From the NCBI RefSeq assembly GCF_032062135.1, contig NC_092862.1, positions 69,258,205-69,322,204 of the forward strand: a stretch of DNA of 64,000 nucleotides. Direction: 5' to 3'. Source of the DNA: Pyxicephalus adspersus. Its lineage: Eukaryota > Chordata > Amphibia > Anura > Pyxicephalidae. The notes beneath the pieces were generated by a model. The model saw nothing but the letters and a program-made list of their open reading frames with translations. It had not been told where the DNA came from and did no database searches. This document shows positions 1 to 11,400 of this stretch, piece by piece; the first letter of the stretch is position 1, and the number at the start of each line of letters is the position of its first letter. The position numbers and the translations under genes were made by a program.

Positions 1-235
1 ACATTATGATTCATAATGTCATTGTCGGATAACCTGTAAAAAATAAAAAAGAACAAGTTTAAAATAAAAAACACATACGAAAAAAATAATTTAAGAAAAA
101 AAAATATATATATTTTTTTTTTCCTGCTGAATTTTTGCTGTCGAATCCCGTGTTTTTCGGGTTGGGTCTACCCGAATTCGAACAGCCATATTTGGGTCAA
201 ATATAGGAACAACCCGAATTCGAACATCAACACTA
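1..235 (-). mobile_element. hAT MITE, partial copy cut by the window edge
   Basis: This segment is the reverse complement of the first part of the complete element at 34907-35466. It shares the GAATTCGGGTTG-type end, the 'TTTGACCC' block, the 'GGGTAGACCCGA' block and the AT-rich tract. Its terminus, CAACACTA at 228-235, is the inverted form of the family end TAGTGTTG. The other end and one target-site duplication lie outside the window. It is non-autonomous, with no coding capacity. Confidence 0.8.
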
Positions 236-381
236 ATTGGGACCAAGATTCACTTTGCAGCTGGGCCTGTCAAATCCAAGTTTATTATTTAGAAGACTAA
301 CAATTTGTTGTCACATAGAGTTTACTGAGAGTACTAGAAAAGGGCATCTGAAGGCAATTATTGATATAATATATTTTTTAA

Positions 382-583
382 AGAAATCCATTCCTGGGAT
401 CACCCAGCTTAACTGATTGGTATCCTCTCCAGCCTTGGAGAGCTTTAAAGTAATTTGCTATTTGCTAACAATTGTATGAAACCTGGACCATATCCATTCC
501 AGGTTTTCTGGATCACCCAGTTTCACATATGAAAGTGTATTTTCTCCAATATTGGAGAGCCTTATAAAATAAGCCCCTTTGTT
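382..583. repeat. Rearranged copy of a palindromic MITE (GGGCC family)
   Basis: Two partial half-copies of the family seen complete at 19912-20131 lie head to tail here. Each contains the 'CATTCC..GG..T..GGATCACCCAG' and 'TATCCTCTCCAGCCTTGGAGAGC' type blocks. The outer GGGCC ends are degraded (only 'AAATAAGCCCC' remains at the right). An internal rearrangement or partial gene conversion is the simplest explanation. Confidence 0.65.
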
Positions 584-1857
584 TCAGACTTTATTGTCTG
601 CTGACTATTAAAACTTAGTTCATTCAACCTTCTCATACCTTTACTCTTAAGACCTTGAAGCGAGTGCAAAATATTATTTGTATGTTTATGTATAATGCTG
701 TATAAAATTATTTTATCCTGTGAAAAAAAAACAACCCTCTTATGAATAAATATGTTCAAAACATTTACAATGCAGCCTTTATATTCTAATGGAATTAGGA
801 ACTTTTAGTTATAGACTGAAACACACAAACCCCATACCAATACAACATATTCATAATTTTCGGACACATATTTTCAATTTCATTAATGCATTTTGCACTT
901 TTTAACATAAAGCATGAACAACATGCACACCTTTCATCAAACTGCATATACAAAACTGAATATTAACTGAAGAATTTTACGTTTGGAAACATTGCCCACT
1001 AGTGGAAAATTAAAGAACTGGTAGATTTTTTTTCTTGCTACATTTTCATATTATTTGTACATACTAATCATGAGAGGGCATACAAAATTAATGGTTTAGA
1101 CCAATGTAATTATCTTGTTAAAACTGCATTTTCATTTTCACTTAGATCACTACATGCTGCAGATATGTTTACAGGAAAAGGCAACCATAAAATAGAAAAA
1201 CCATGCAAACTATTAATACTTAATTAAAAGGTGCACAATAATGTGTATGTAATGTATAAATTATAAAAATTAAACCATATAAACAGACATGAATAGATAA
1301 CTAGCAATTCAACTATATTTTTAGTGAAAAATGATGTGCTAATAACTATTAATAATGGTTATACCTTTCCTTATCTATTTATAGATAGGGTCTTGGCTTT
1401 TGATTAATCACATTTGTTAATTACAGGTACATAATAATAATATATTATTTACAGTGTATAATAATAATAGGACTTAAAAGTGATTTCAATGCAGTGATAT
1501 CAAGATAACGTAAACCATGATGAAGTATCATGTAGTACATACACAAAAACTTTTTGTACAGAAAGCTTGTGAAAGATATCAAGCTGTGGAGCTCCTAGAT
1601 TCTCCATTTAAAAGGTGGATGAGGTGGGAGGGGGGTTTTAACATTAGACTCATGTAGATTAACTGCAGTGGCTGTACCCTGAGAAGCCCTACTAATTTGT
1701 ACATTTATAAATCTAAATTTCATGTGTAACACAGGGACTGGAGATCTGTTTTCAAACCCTCATGACTTAGTACTCAGTAATTGGGTTAGTCCGCTCCGAC
1801 ACTGTGAATTGCATACCAAGAAGAACAAGGAGGTGAAAGTATGGAGAAGTTTGGAGA

Positions 1858-1859
<2 letters not shown>
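584..1859. other. Unassigned AT-rich sequence
   Basis: I see no coding potential, recognizable transposon end or RNA gene here. Short open frames are low-complexity and lack codon structure. Confidence 0.6.

Positions 1860-1912
<53 letters not shown>
1860..1912. repeat. (TA)n microsatellite
   Basis: An uninterrupted alternating A/T run of about 53 bp. The Tyr-Ile open frames reading through it on both strands are artefacts of the repeat. Confidence 0.97.
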
Positions 1913-1915
<3 letters not shown>

Positions 1916-3712
1916 GTCTCCTGGTATCTTGTGTGAGCTTCTTGAACCCCGGTGATCCCAGGAGCTTTCTGTACCTTCCATGGCCTATGAGTCCCCTGTG
2001 ATCCTAAGTGCCACCTTGGGGATCCCAATAATCTTCTGTAAACCCCAAGAAACACCAATGATCTCTGTGCCTTCTTTGACCCTGAGGGACTCTCTTAGGC
2101 CTGAAGTGCCTTCTGTGACCAATGTGACCTCAAGCATTCCCATATGCCTCTTATAATTTCTGGCAATTTGTGTAATGCCATTCTTGATCTTGGTGATCCT
2201 GTGCGTTCTACAGATCCTTTGTGCTTCTGTGTTTCCTACATACCTTCCTGCTTCATCACTGACTTTTTCCTATTCCAATCTTTGCCTACTTGCTACCTGT
2301 TTACCCTTTAGCTTGTCCCTGACCCTGGGATTTTCTGTTAATCTAGTATCTTGCTTTCAGCTGCTGCTGTTCTGTGTCTTTGAGCCGCAACCTGGGAGTT
2401 GTCTGTGGCAAAGCCCACGGTAAACTATGTGTGCTCTGGTAAACCTCAGCGGCTTCCTAGGCTTTGCCCCAAAACTACACCAACCTTGTACAAATTTCTG
2501 TGGACTTGCAGCCTAGTCAAGGACACTTTTTTAAGCTTACTGTCTTTTTAAAGATAACACAGAAAATAGCTCTGCAATGACATCTACTTCTGTGTGTGTT
2601 ATTTTGTGAATTATGAGATTGTTTGCTTGTGTATCGTGTTGTAACTTGCCATCATACGCTCCATAAAAGCTGAGTCTCAACATTAGTTAAAGGTGGAGTT
2701 ATCAAATTCAGCTCCATTGAAATTTCCATGAAAGTACAAATTTTTCTGTGGAAGTTCGACAGGAGTGGTATGGGTTAATTTTGTTGGTTGACAAGTCATC
2801 ATGATTGATACATATGTTAAGACGCTTGACAATGCATCATGGTGCACATAAATATATTATTACATATCAATATACAGTACATCAATGCATGGTATGATGC
2901 ATGCTGACATTCAATATAAAGTGTACTGCAGATTGAACATGTGAAGCAATGCATGGTAATGCGGTTTTCTGTGTGTTATGATTCATTTCAATTGATTTTA
3001 ACAGAAAACTCATCAGGAAAAAAATACTTAAGGGTGAATTATTTTGGATTGGTTTCAGCAGAAATTGTCATATTGCCAAATTTCTGTGGAACTTTCATAT
3101 AGTGATATTTTTAATAGACAGTAAAAATTCCACCTAGCATGGAAATGCCCTTTCTGCTGTGGAATCAATTCCACTCAATGCACCACTCATCCATACTTTA
3201 GGAGGTATGTTTCTTAAAAAGGTACAAAAAGTTCAATTTAGGACAATCAAATATCTATCTGCGAGTATATAAACAAAAGATAAGTTATTTTGTTGTATTT
3301 AGCTAATATATTTAGCTAACGTCACAGGCCAGGGCTGGATTTGTGTTTTTTTTTATACTTGTGGTGCAGTTAATGCTTCCTAATGCCAGAGAACTGCTGA
3401 CTTTGGGGAGTTGCTATATGTGACTTCTCTCTATGGGAGCCTTATAGAGAATAATTAGAGGCAGCAGTGAGCAGTTCAGTACAGCAGACTGCCATTCGCT
3501 GTGAAATGTGCAGATGCTGGTTAAGAACCATAGCTGTAGTGCAAGCGACCAAACCAAGAGCTGTGCAGAATCTCTGGATCCTAAGGCAAGGCTGAATCTA
3601 CCCTAACTGTATTTTACAAATGATTTGTCCAAATAGCAGAAGATTACAATGTAATTTAGGATGCAAACAATGTAATTTAGGATGCATCACAAAGGGTAAT
3701 TTATGGCTTAGA
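1913..3712. other. Unassigned; C/T-rich LTR-like tract at about 1915-2470
   Basis: The stretch 1915-2470 is richer in C and T than its surroundings. It carries imperfect repeats of 'TGATCC' and 'CTTCTGTG' type and resembles the pyrimidine-rich untranslated part of an amphibian LTR element. I cannot define TG..CA ends or a target-site duplication, so no element is called. The remainder (2470-3712) holds nothing I can name. Confidence 0.3.
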
Positions 3713-3894
3713 ATTTGAATTTATTAAAGCGCTCCAAGGCTGAACACAGGTGGTCAAGCAAATCTGAAATGGATCTGGTCCAAGATTCACAACATTTGCT
3801 AGCAAATAGAAAATTTCTTTAAAGAAATCCATTCCAGGTTTCACTGATGAAGGTGTATCCTCTTCAGCCTTGGAAAGCTTTAATAAATTAGGCC
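3713..3894. repeat. Palindromic MITE (GGGCC family), degraded
   Basis: The left end reads a mutated form of the family end followed by TTTATTAAAG and 'GCTCCAAGGCTG'. The right end reads 'CAGCCTTGGAAAGCTTTAATAAATTAGGCC'-type sequence, which is the inverted left arm. The centre has the family's 'ATGGATCTGGTCC' and 'AAATCCATTCCAGG' blocks. It is non-coding. Confidence 0.75.
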
Positions 3895-4765
3895 AATTGT
3901 GAGAAGCTAGAAGTATAATTGGACTTCATATGAAACATGGGTCACTCTAATCAAAAATTAGATTTTTAGCTTTCTGGTTTTCTAGTTAACAGGGTTCATT
4001 GTGACACCTCATATGCATTGTATGTCATAGCAATGCACAAATAGCTTTCTTGGCAATAAAATATAAATGGTCATTTTTTTAGCTATACAGTACATGGGTA
4101 TATCATTTCAATTAACCCTTGCCTAATTGAAACTATACACCCATACTTAGGCATGACCATTGACAACCCTGAAAGGTCAGGGTTAAAAAGGCCTTGGTGG
4201 TGTTTTCCTAAAATAATATACACCAAAGCAAACAAATGGGGGTTTTAAGGAACTACATACATTTAAACAATATTTGTCTTTTAATATACATTTATAAAAT
4301 ACCACAAAAATTCAAACTTTAAAATAGTCTGGCCATGGTGTTATAATTTTATTGCTTCAAAGACAGATTCATTCAAATGTAATTATTAAAGCTCCTATAT
4401 TATCCCCTCTCTATGGTATTGATTTATCCATAAAGCTATGACCACAATTGAACACTAGAACCATCCTATATATGTGACTCCACAAATACGTGTTTGGTAA
4501 TTGTCTATATATTTCTTCACAATGTGATCGTAATGTACTTTATTTCGCAATATTTAAAGCCCTATTACAGATTGGTTTTGTCGAGGCTGATTCTGAAACC
4601 ATTTCCACCCATTCCCTACTACACTGTCCCCTAGCACCACTGCCTATTGCTTCCATTTTGCTTATGTTGCTTTTAATTATAAATAGAAATGTTCACAGAA
4701 ACCAGTTTGGAGTCCAACTCCAACCCAGATTTCACCTATTCAGAGCTCAGGCCCCTGTCATTGTG
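3895..4765. other. Unassigned sequence
   Basis: No supported feature. A 92-codon open frame at 4490-4768 shows no recognizable domain. Confidence 0.5.
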
Positions 4766-4767
4766 TA

Positions 4768-5071
4768 AGATGTTCCATGATGACTAATCAAACATTGGCT
4801 TCTCTCAGCATCACAGGGGACCAGCTGCAATTTTTGTATAAAAGCAATTCGACAAAGGGTGAGGCCAGAATAGCTGTTCTCAGCTGCCATTTTCGGTGAT
4901 TGGCTGAATAAATTTAAGCTATTATGACACAAGTCCCTTCATTATTGTTTACATTTACTCAGCTAATCACACAGGAGTGCAGCTGATAAAAAGCTGACCT
5001 GGGCAGGGTTGGTCTTATGTCATTGTGAAGCTGACAACAGCCAACACTGAATTGGTCATTGTGGAACATCC
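4768..5071. mobile_element. TA-flanked MITE with ~24-bp terminal inverted repeats
   Basis: The left end reads AGATGTTCCATGATGACTAA after a TA at 4766-4767. The right end, read on the other strand, is GGATGTTCCACAATGACCAA, followed on the plus strand by TA at 5072-5073. TA target duplication and matching inverted ends fit a Tc1/mariner-type non-autonomous element. There is no coding sequence inside. The family name is not known to me. Confidence 0.75.
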
Positions 5072-5073
5072 TA

Positions 5074-7050
5074 TTTAGACCCCACAAAGGCAAATATTAG
5101 TAACAAAAAAAGGGAATAATTAATTGTTCTTATTGTGTTGTGTTGTTATTTCACAATATTTTTTTGAAACCTTTAACGCAACTACAAATTTTCATTGACA
5201 TTTTTTTTTTCTTTTAATTATATGTTAAAAAAAACATGTGCCTCTTACCCATTTGTTTTTTTAAAACAAGACCCTTTTTTAGCCTTACAAGCTTCCTGAA
5301 TAGGAGATGGGGGCAGTAGCCCTCTGGAAGCTGGTTTGCCAAAAAAGAAAGGGGGAAAAGTTATGTAAACCCTGATCTTTTGCAAAAACCTGACCCCTAC
5401 CTGCCAATATTGGTGTCAAGGGCCACTGTTGTGAAAGGGGGCCTTATTTCTGGAATGTGACTCCTGGGTTGTGCGGGTCTGTGGACAGAGAGTTTTTAGT
5501 TATGGAGGCTCCCTGATATGAGTACAGGGGTTTATATAACCACTTACCCATTTCCAGTATTGGTTAATGAAAAAAAAAACAACACAATAGGAAAAAAAAA
5601 CTCTACCCTCATTTTTTTTTTACATTTGTAGGTTCCAAAATGATCTCTGTTGAAGCTGAAAAGAATAAAAGAATGACAGGAATTTCGACCAGGTGGCCAG
5701 TGAATATGTTCACACTTAAATGGTGGACAGGGCTTGTCTCTTCCTTTTATACCTTTTATAGGGTCTGGGTAAGGCAAACACCATGTGTTGCAATTGTCCA
5801 TTAGGACACCAGCCAGGATACCAGGACTATATATATAGTTTCAGGCTCTTCCTTAGAAGCTCACTGATGCACTATGACATATTGGGATAGCCCATCTTAC
5901 AGAATGTATAATGAATAAACGAAATGAAGGATTGCTCCAAATCCAAAGAGTAACACTTCTTGATTTAATCTAAAACGCTGTAAAATGTATAAAAATTGAG
6001 CATGAACAAAAAAGCTGGAGAATACATTATGTAAGTGGTGTACTATTTTAAACTCACTTGTCTTCCCTGTAAGATTGTCTAAATTTAGTTTAATTTCAAT
6101 ACTTAACCTGAATGGAACGCAAGCAAGAGAACGAGAGAAGCCTCAGACTACAAAGGCTGAGATTTCTGCTGTACAACTGAGACAAATAATCTAATAATAT
6201 TTCTTTAGAGGAAAAGAGAAGAAGAAGCAGCTATAGTTAAGTCTTAGGAAAAGTTTTTTGTGAAATCTTGGCAACCTATGATTATTTTGCAATATTCAAA
6301 ATTTCATTAACACAGAAGATAATTGGAGATCTACTAAGATAGCAAGATGCAATGGATGATGCATTAATTGAATATCCCAGGCCCTATACACCAATCTTTG
6401 ACCTATCACAGATCATTAAGAACACATAATGGTCTAATAATCAATTTGATGGAAAATTTTGATCAACATTCCCTCATTGGTACAGATTTTAGGGTATACT
6501 TGCCCAGCACAACAATTTCAAAACTGCTAAAAACCAGAGTGTAACGAAGGGGAACTATGTTCCTTCTTTCTCAGAGAAGCTATGACTGGACATCTTTTAA
6601 CACTACTGTATTCTAAAAAGATAATTCGAAATTAAAAAAATAATAAAATATTCATTTTGGATTAATAATTCTGGGCCTATTGACCCAGTTCATAGATGTA
6701 ACAAAACAGAAAGTGCCTGTTTAGGATAGTAGGTCAGAACTATATGTACTTGGAACTATAAAAATCTGATCAAATTTAATAAGAATGATCAAAAAGTCAT
6801 TCAATTTAGAATTCTGAATCAGAATTCAGGATTTTGATTCTGAAGTTTAAATGCCTACCTAAGCTGGAGATTACTGGTAAGGTTTTCTTTAAAGAATTTT
6901 AGGAATCGTAGGAGTGAAAGTTGTACTTTCTGCAATGAAAACATTCTCTGATATGACAGTCAAGGGTGGACTAGTCAGCACATGTACAAAGCTAAGGCTA
7001 AATGTCTAGTTTTTTCTTTTCTTGGATATGTTGGTTTGTAAATTGAGGCT
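5074..7050. other. Unassigned sequence upstream of the piggyBac relic
   Basis: No supported gene. The part next to 7051 may include 5' sequence of the piggyBac element, but I cannot find a TTAA-flanked terminus. Confidence 0.45.
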
Positions 7051-8430
7051 GAAAGCCACAACCCCCTGGCATACCTGAAGTTGTTTTTGACCAATGAAGT
7101 TATAGAAAAAATTGTTGCAGAGTCAAACAGGTAAGCTGCTCCGCGTTTGCTAACATATTACTTACAACCTTCACCGCACTATAAAAGCACATATCCTAAA
7201 ATGCCTTTTTTATTTTTTTTATGCAAACAGGTACGCTGGACAACAATTAGGTGCTCCACACCTGAGGTTTTCAAGAGGCAGAAAATGGGAACCTGTGACC
7301 AAGGATGACATTTGGCTGTTTTGGTGATACTTCAGGGAGTGATGGGCAAACCCGTGCAGGAGTGTTACTGGTCCAAGAATAAAACACTTGCCACATCTTC
7401 TTCTACATCCACAAATTCTTTGCCACAGTCATGTCAGAGTACCGATTTTTCCTCATCATGAAGTATATGCACTTCGCAAACAATGAAGAATTTGATGAGA
7501 CTACCCTTTCTGCACCAAAGCTCAAGAAAATTTGGAAAGTTTCTCTGATGATTCTACAAAATTTCCAGCAAGCCTATGTGCCGGAAAGAGAGGTCAGCAT
7601 GGCTGGAGAAGTCTAATGGCTTACAAGGGGAGGCTCAGCTGGGTGCAGTACATTTGTGTCAAAGAGGGCACAATTAGGCGTGAAAACATATATGCTGTGC
7701 GAATCCTCATCTGGCTACATCTGGAATATGTTACTGTACACTGGAAAAGGGAGGACTAGATACAACCCTAGATACAACCATTATGGATTGGCAACATCTT
7801 CACTGCTATCCCTCATTGAGCCATTGCTAGATCAGAGCTATTGTGTCACAACTGACAACTTCTACACCTCTCCTGAGCTGTGTTTCCCCTGAATTTCTAT
7901 TGCATCACAGAACAGATGCCTATGGAACCGTTAGGGCTAACCGGCGCAACCTGCCATCACTGTTTGCAAAAGAGAAGCTGAAGACAGAAGAAATTGTTCC
8001 CTGGCTGAAAGGCAAGATGATGGCCCTGAGATGGCGTGACAAAAAAGATGTGTGCCTAATGATTACTGTCTATAGTTCCTCCACAGTTATGGTGCGGTGG
8101 GAAAAAGGTGATAAAGTCACAGGTGGTGATTGACTACAACAACAGCATGGGAGGTGTCGACAGAGCTGACCAAGCCATGACATTCTACCCAGCGATGAGG
8201 AAACAGCAAAAAAAAATTACAAAAAAATCTTCAGGCATCTAGTTGAGCATTGCCTATGGAATGCCTACATTCTGTACAAAAACAGAGTGTCAGGCCTGTG
8301 AGTCATTCTGATTCATTTGAAAGATTTGCGAATCAATTGTAAAGTACCACCAAACTGCACAGCCTGGTACATGCTGTCTGAGAACAAAGGGGCTAAAGAC
8401 CGATGCACCTTACAGAAAAAGGTTGTTCTA
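7051..8430 (+). pseudogene. Decayed piggyBac transposase
   Basis: Fragments of a piggyBac DDD transposase appear in order across shifting frames. They are: NPLAYLKLFLTNEVIEKIV (about 7069-7112), RYAGQQLGAPHLRFSRGRKW, then VTKDDIWLFW, MSEYRFFLIMKYMHFANN, SLMAYKGRLSWVQYI, CVTTDNFYTSPEL, GTVRANRRNLPS, and VIDYNNSMGGVDRADQA near 8130-8180. The last two catalytic regions keep their aspartates (TTDNFYTS and GGVDRADQ). The first, expected as an acidic pair just before SLMAYKGR, now reads W-R. At least four frameshifts and internal stops make it non-functional. The C-terminal Cys-rich domain is not recognizable. In living elements this enzyme excises and inserts at TTAA sites; terminal repeats were not found here. 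Confidence 0.9.
7131..7230 (+). other. Candidate 100-bp GT-AG intron in the piggyBac relic
   Basis: Removing this interval joins AESN-R to YAGQQL in one frame, as expected for the transposase. It begins GTAAGC, ends in a T-rich tract plus ATGCAAACAG, and is exactly 100 bp. The same boundaries also carry a short direct repeat (CAAACAGGTA), so an insertion or local duplication is an alternative. Confidence 0.45.
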
Positions 8431-11400
8431 GGGTGGTGTACAGGGTGATTGTTTAGCAATGAAGCAGGGAAAACTAGTGAATATGTCCAATATGTCCAAG
8501 AACAGCAATGTTAGTCCTGTTGTCAGTGATCACATTGCCGATTTGGAGTTAGAAGGGGGAGAGAGAGCGTGGTGTGTTTTTTAGATGTAAAGAAGTAGTC
8601 TTTTAAAGGTGTAACTTCACTCCCCCAGAATGACTAAATGCAAAATTACATGGTAGCTCCTGAGCATACACATGCCATATTGAGAAGTCAAACAACTTTG
8701 TGATGTTAGTGTCAGTGACGAGTAGGTACTTAGAGTGGGTTGGAAGAGAAAGGAAAAAAAGGACCCAAAGAGGGGATATACCTGGAACTCCTGCTCTTGA
8801 GCATTCAACTGGGTGTCAGTGCTATGCAAGACATTCAGCCAATGGACTGTGAAGGTCATATACTACCCTGTTTGTAGCTGCTGTTCCAGGTATTTTCCAG
8901 TACGTTTAAGGATACTTCATCAGTCTTTTTAAAGAAGCTGGCTTCCACCAGTTTATACAGTAAGGACTGTACCAGCAGCAATTTGGTCAGGAAAGTGTTC
9001 AGTTAGCATGCCAGTTGATAGCTGGGAGCGTACTTCAGTTTCCTGGCTAGATATTCTGCAGTGGAGGACCCAAAATGCAAAGATAGTCATTTCTGTAGAA
9101 CTGTAACTCATAACGCTTATCCTGATGAGTACTGATCCCCTTCCTCTCTCACAGACAACAAAAGCATCAGCATCAACCACAGGGGCAGCAGAAGTGTCAG
9201 GAATAGTAGCACCAACATTGGTTTATTTTTAAGCTTTTGAAACTGAATTGAGGATGAGAATGATAAGGTAGGACTTTCTTTACACAGTGTTACTCCCTGA
9301 TGAGCTGATAATGCTTCTTCATGAGGTTATATTAGATTTTCGGTATTTGGAAAATGAGTGCACTTTCTTGTTCAAATGGTTACCAAACTTTGCTAAATTA
9401 TTACAGATATATTTGAAAAAATTGAAAATTTCCTTCTCAAACTTTAATTTACAATGGAAGATTTATATTGATGAAAGCTCACCTCTACCTGGTCATTGCA
9501 AGACTTCAAGGTATCTGAAGCCACACTATGTATTACTTGTATATTTCTCCTTAATAAAACTATACCCAAAACAGGACCCCAAGATTTTGTTTACCTAATT
9601 ATAGACATTCTCTTTGATCCATAACTGAGAGCTATAAAAATCATTCATGGCTAAAACTTAAGAATCCATCTTTTTTGAAAGAAAACTGTATAACTCTTTT
9701 TATATCCAACTCCATCATTTGACCCCCTTTTACCTGAAGCCCACCCACCCCACATATTTTAAAATACACACTTTTCAGATTACCATTAATATTGTCATGC
9801 TTGAACTCTGTTATGTGCATTGTGGGATTATCATATGCACAGGGGTTTTTCTTACTCCAATGGGGATTTTTGACCGTTTGAGATATCTCCAACATTTTAA
9901 CAGAAAATAAACATTCTGGCTCTTCCTGGCATCCTCTCTGCAGACTAGCTGCCTTAACTTTGGGGGATCTCCTTGGCTCTCCTTGGCACTTTTCTAAAAA
10001 CATAACTCTATTAAAAAGTAATTTTCAATAAGCAAATGATTTATCTGTGTATAAAAACATTAGTTTGGAAAAAAAAACATTAGGAACATGAAAGTAGTCC
10101 TTTTAGAATGAGGATTTGTGTACATCAAAGCTTTTGCTCAGGGCATAGCAGCTTTATAGATATAGTGACATTTTTTAGTACATAAAATGTTCTAATAAAT
10201 TCTTTATTATTCAGAAAAAGGTTAATATTAATACCAAATTAAGGATTCATTCTACCAGCATATTAATCATTATTTTATTTTCTCTAACAGTGTGTTGCAG
10301 ATGATTATGTCTATGCAATTGCTTAAAAAAATTCAAAACATCCTTATTAGTGAGTTTATATTGTCTAGATTCCTATAGAATACTTTTCCCAAATATCCAC
10401 CAGAGGGTGGTAAAAGCTAACATTTAGCTGACTGTCATACAAAGGAATTAAACAAACTCTTATCACGCCTATTTTTATGTGCTTCTTAAAAAGTAATGAT
10501 ACCAGTACTACCATTTCATCAAGTAATATGTTGATATGGATAACATAATTTGAAATCTTCACAATTAATTTAAAAATACATTTTCAATTTATTGAAGATA
10601 TACTTAATCCTTCTTGTATTTTTCTGCACTGTAAATTTTTCTTTTATAATATCCCAAAGATCATACAAAGGGAGTACTATTCAATTTCACAGATCTATTA
10701 AAAAATCCACATAATTAGTCTTGTATAAAACTAAATTGCAAAGCATAGTTTGCAAATCTAAATACCTTGTTCTTCTTTATTAAGAAATATTTTTGAATGA
10801 CCAATTTTTTAGTGGTGTTTAAAGAGAACGTTCAAAAATGGACATTTGAAGGCTGCAAGGTTTATGTATTTGTTGCCATTTTCTATTCTACAAAGATAAT
10901 CCTGCTCTGGGTTCAATTACTTTTCAATTACTAACCATTTACCCGTCATTCTGTTTAATCTATGTGAAAAGAAGAAGAGATAAACTTTAAAGAACACATA
11001 TCCTACTAACGTTTTACCCGTGGCAGCAGAGTTTTGATAGTGTAGTTATTTGGAACAATGCATGTGAAGCCTCTACCACATAAATTCCCCTGCATTACTT
11101 TTCACATACCTTGTATTACATTTTCATTGCCCAACATGTGTCTTGTCATTATTTATGTCACTGCCCAACAGAAGATTTGTCCTGCATCCCCAACTCGTAA
11201 TCTGAATGGTCTGCGGAGAACAACAGGGCAAGATGCATGCTGGGCAGGAGGGGAAATTTGGAGAATTGTACTACCTTGTCCTTCCTCACCTTTACATTAA
11301 TGAGGAGAGATTCAAGGTCCTTGCATATTTAATATCATCTTGAATGGTTCATCAAAGACCCATCCATATTGAAATACATGTTCTTAATGGGTGTTTAAAT

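Noticed and set aside
8880..8935. CTGATGA on the minus strand near 8917, as a possible fifth hammerhead-like motif
   Set aside because: There is no GAAA box at the right distance with a paired stem II, and the flanks are not complementary.
9641..10003. 120-codon minus-strand open frame
   Set aside because: No domain recognized; it lies in AT-rich sequence with a competing open frame on the other strand.
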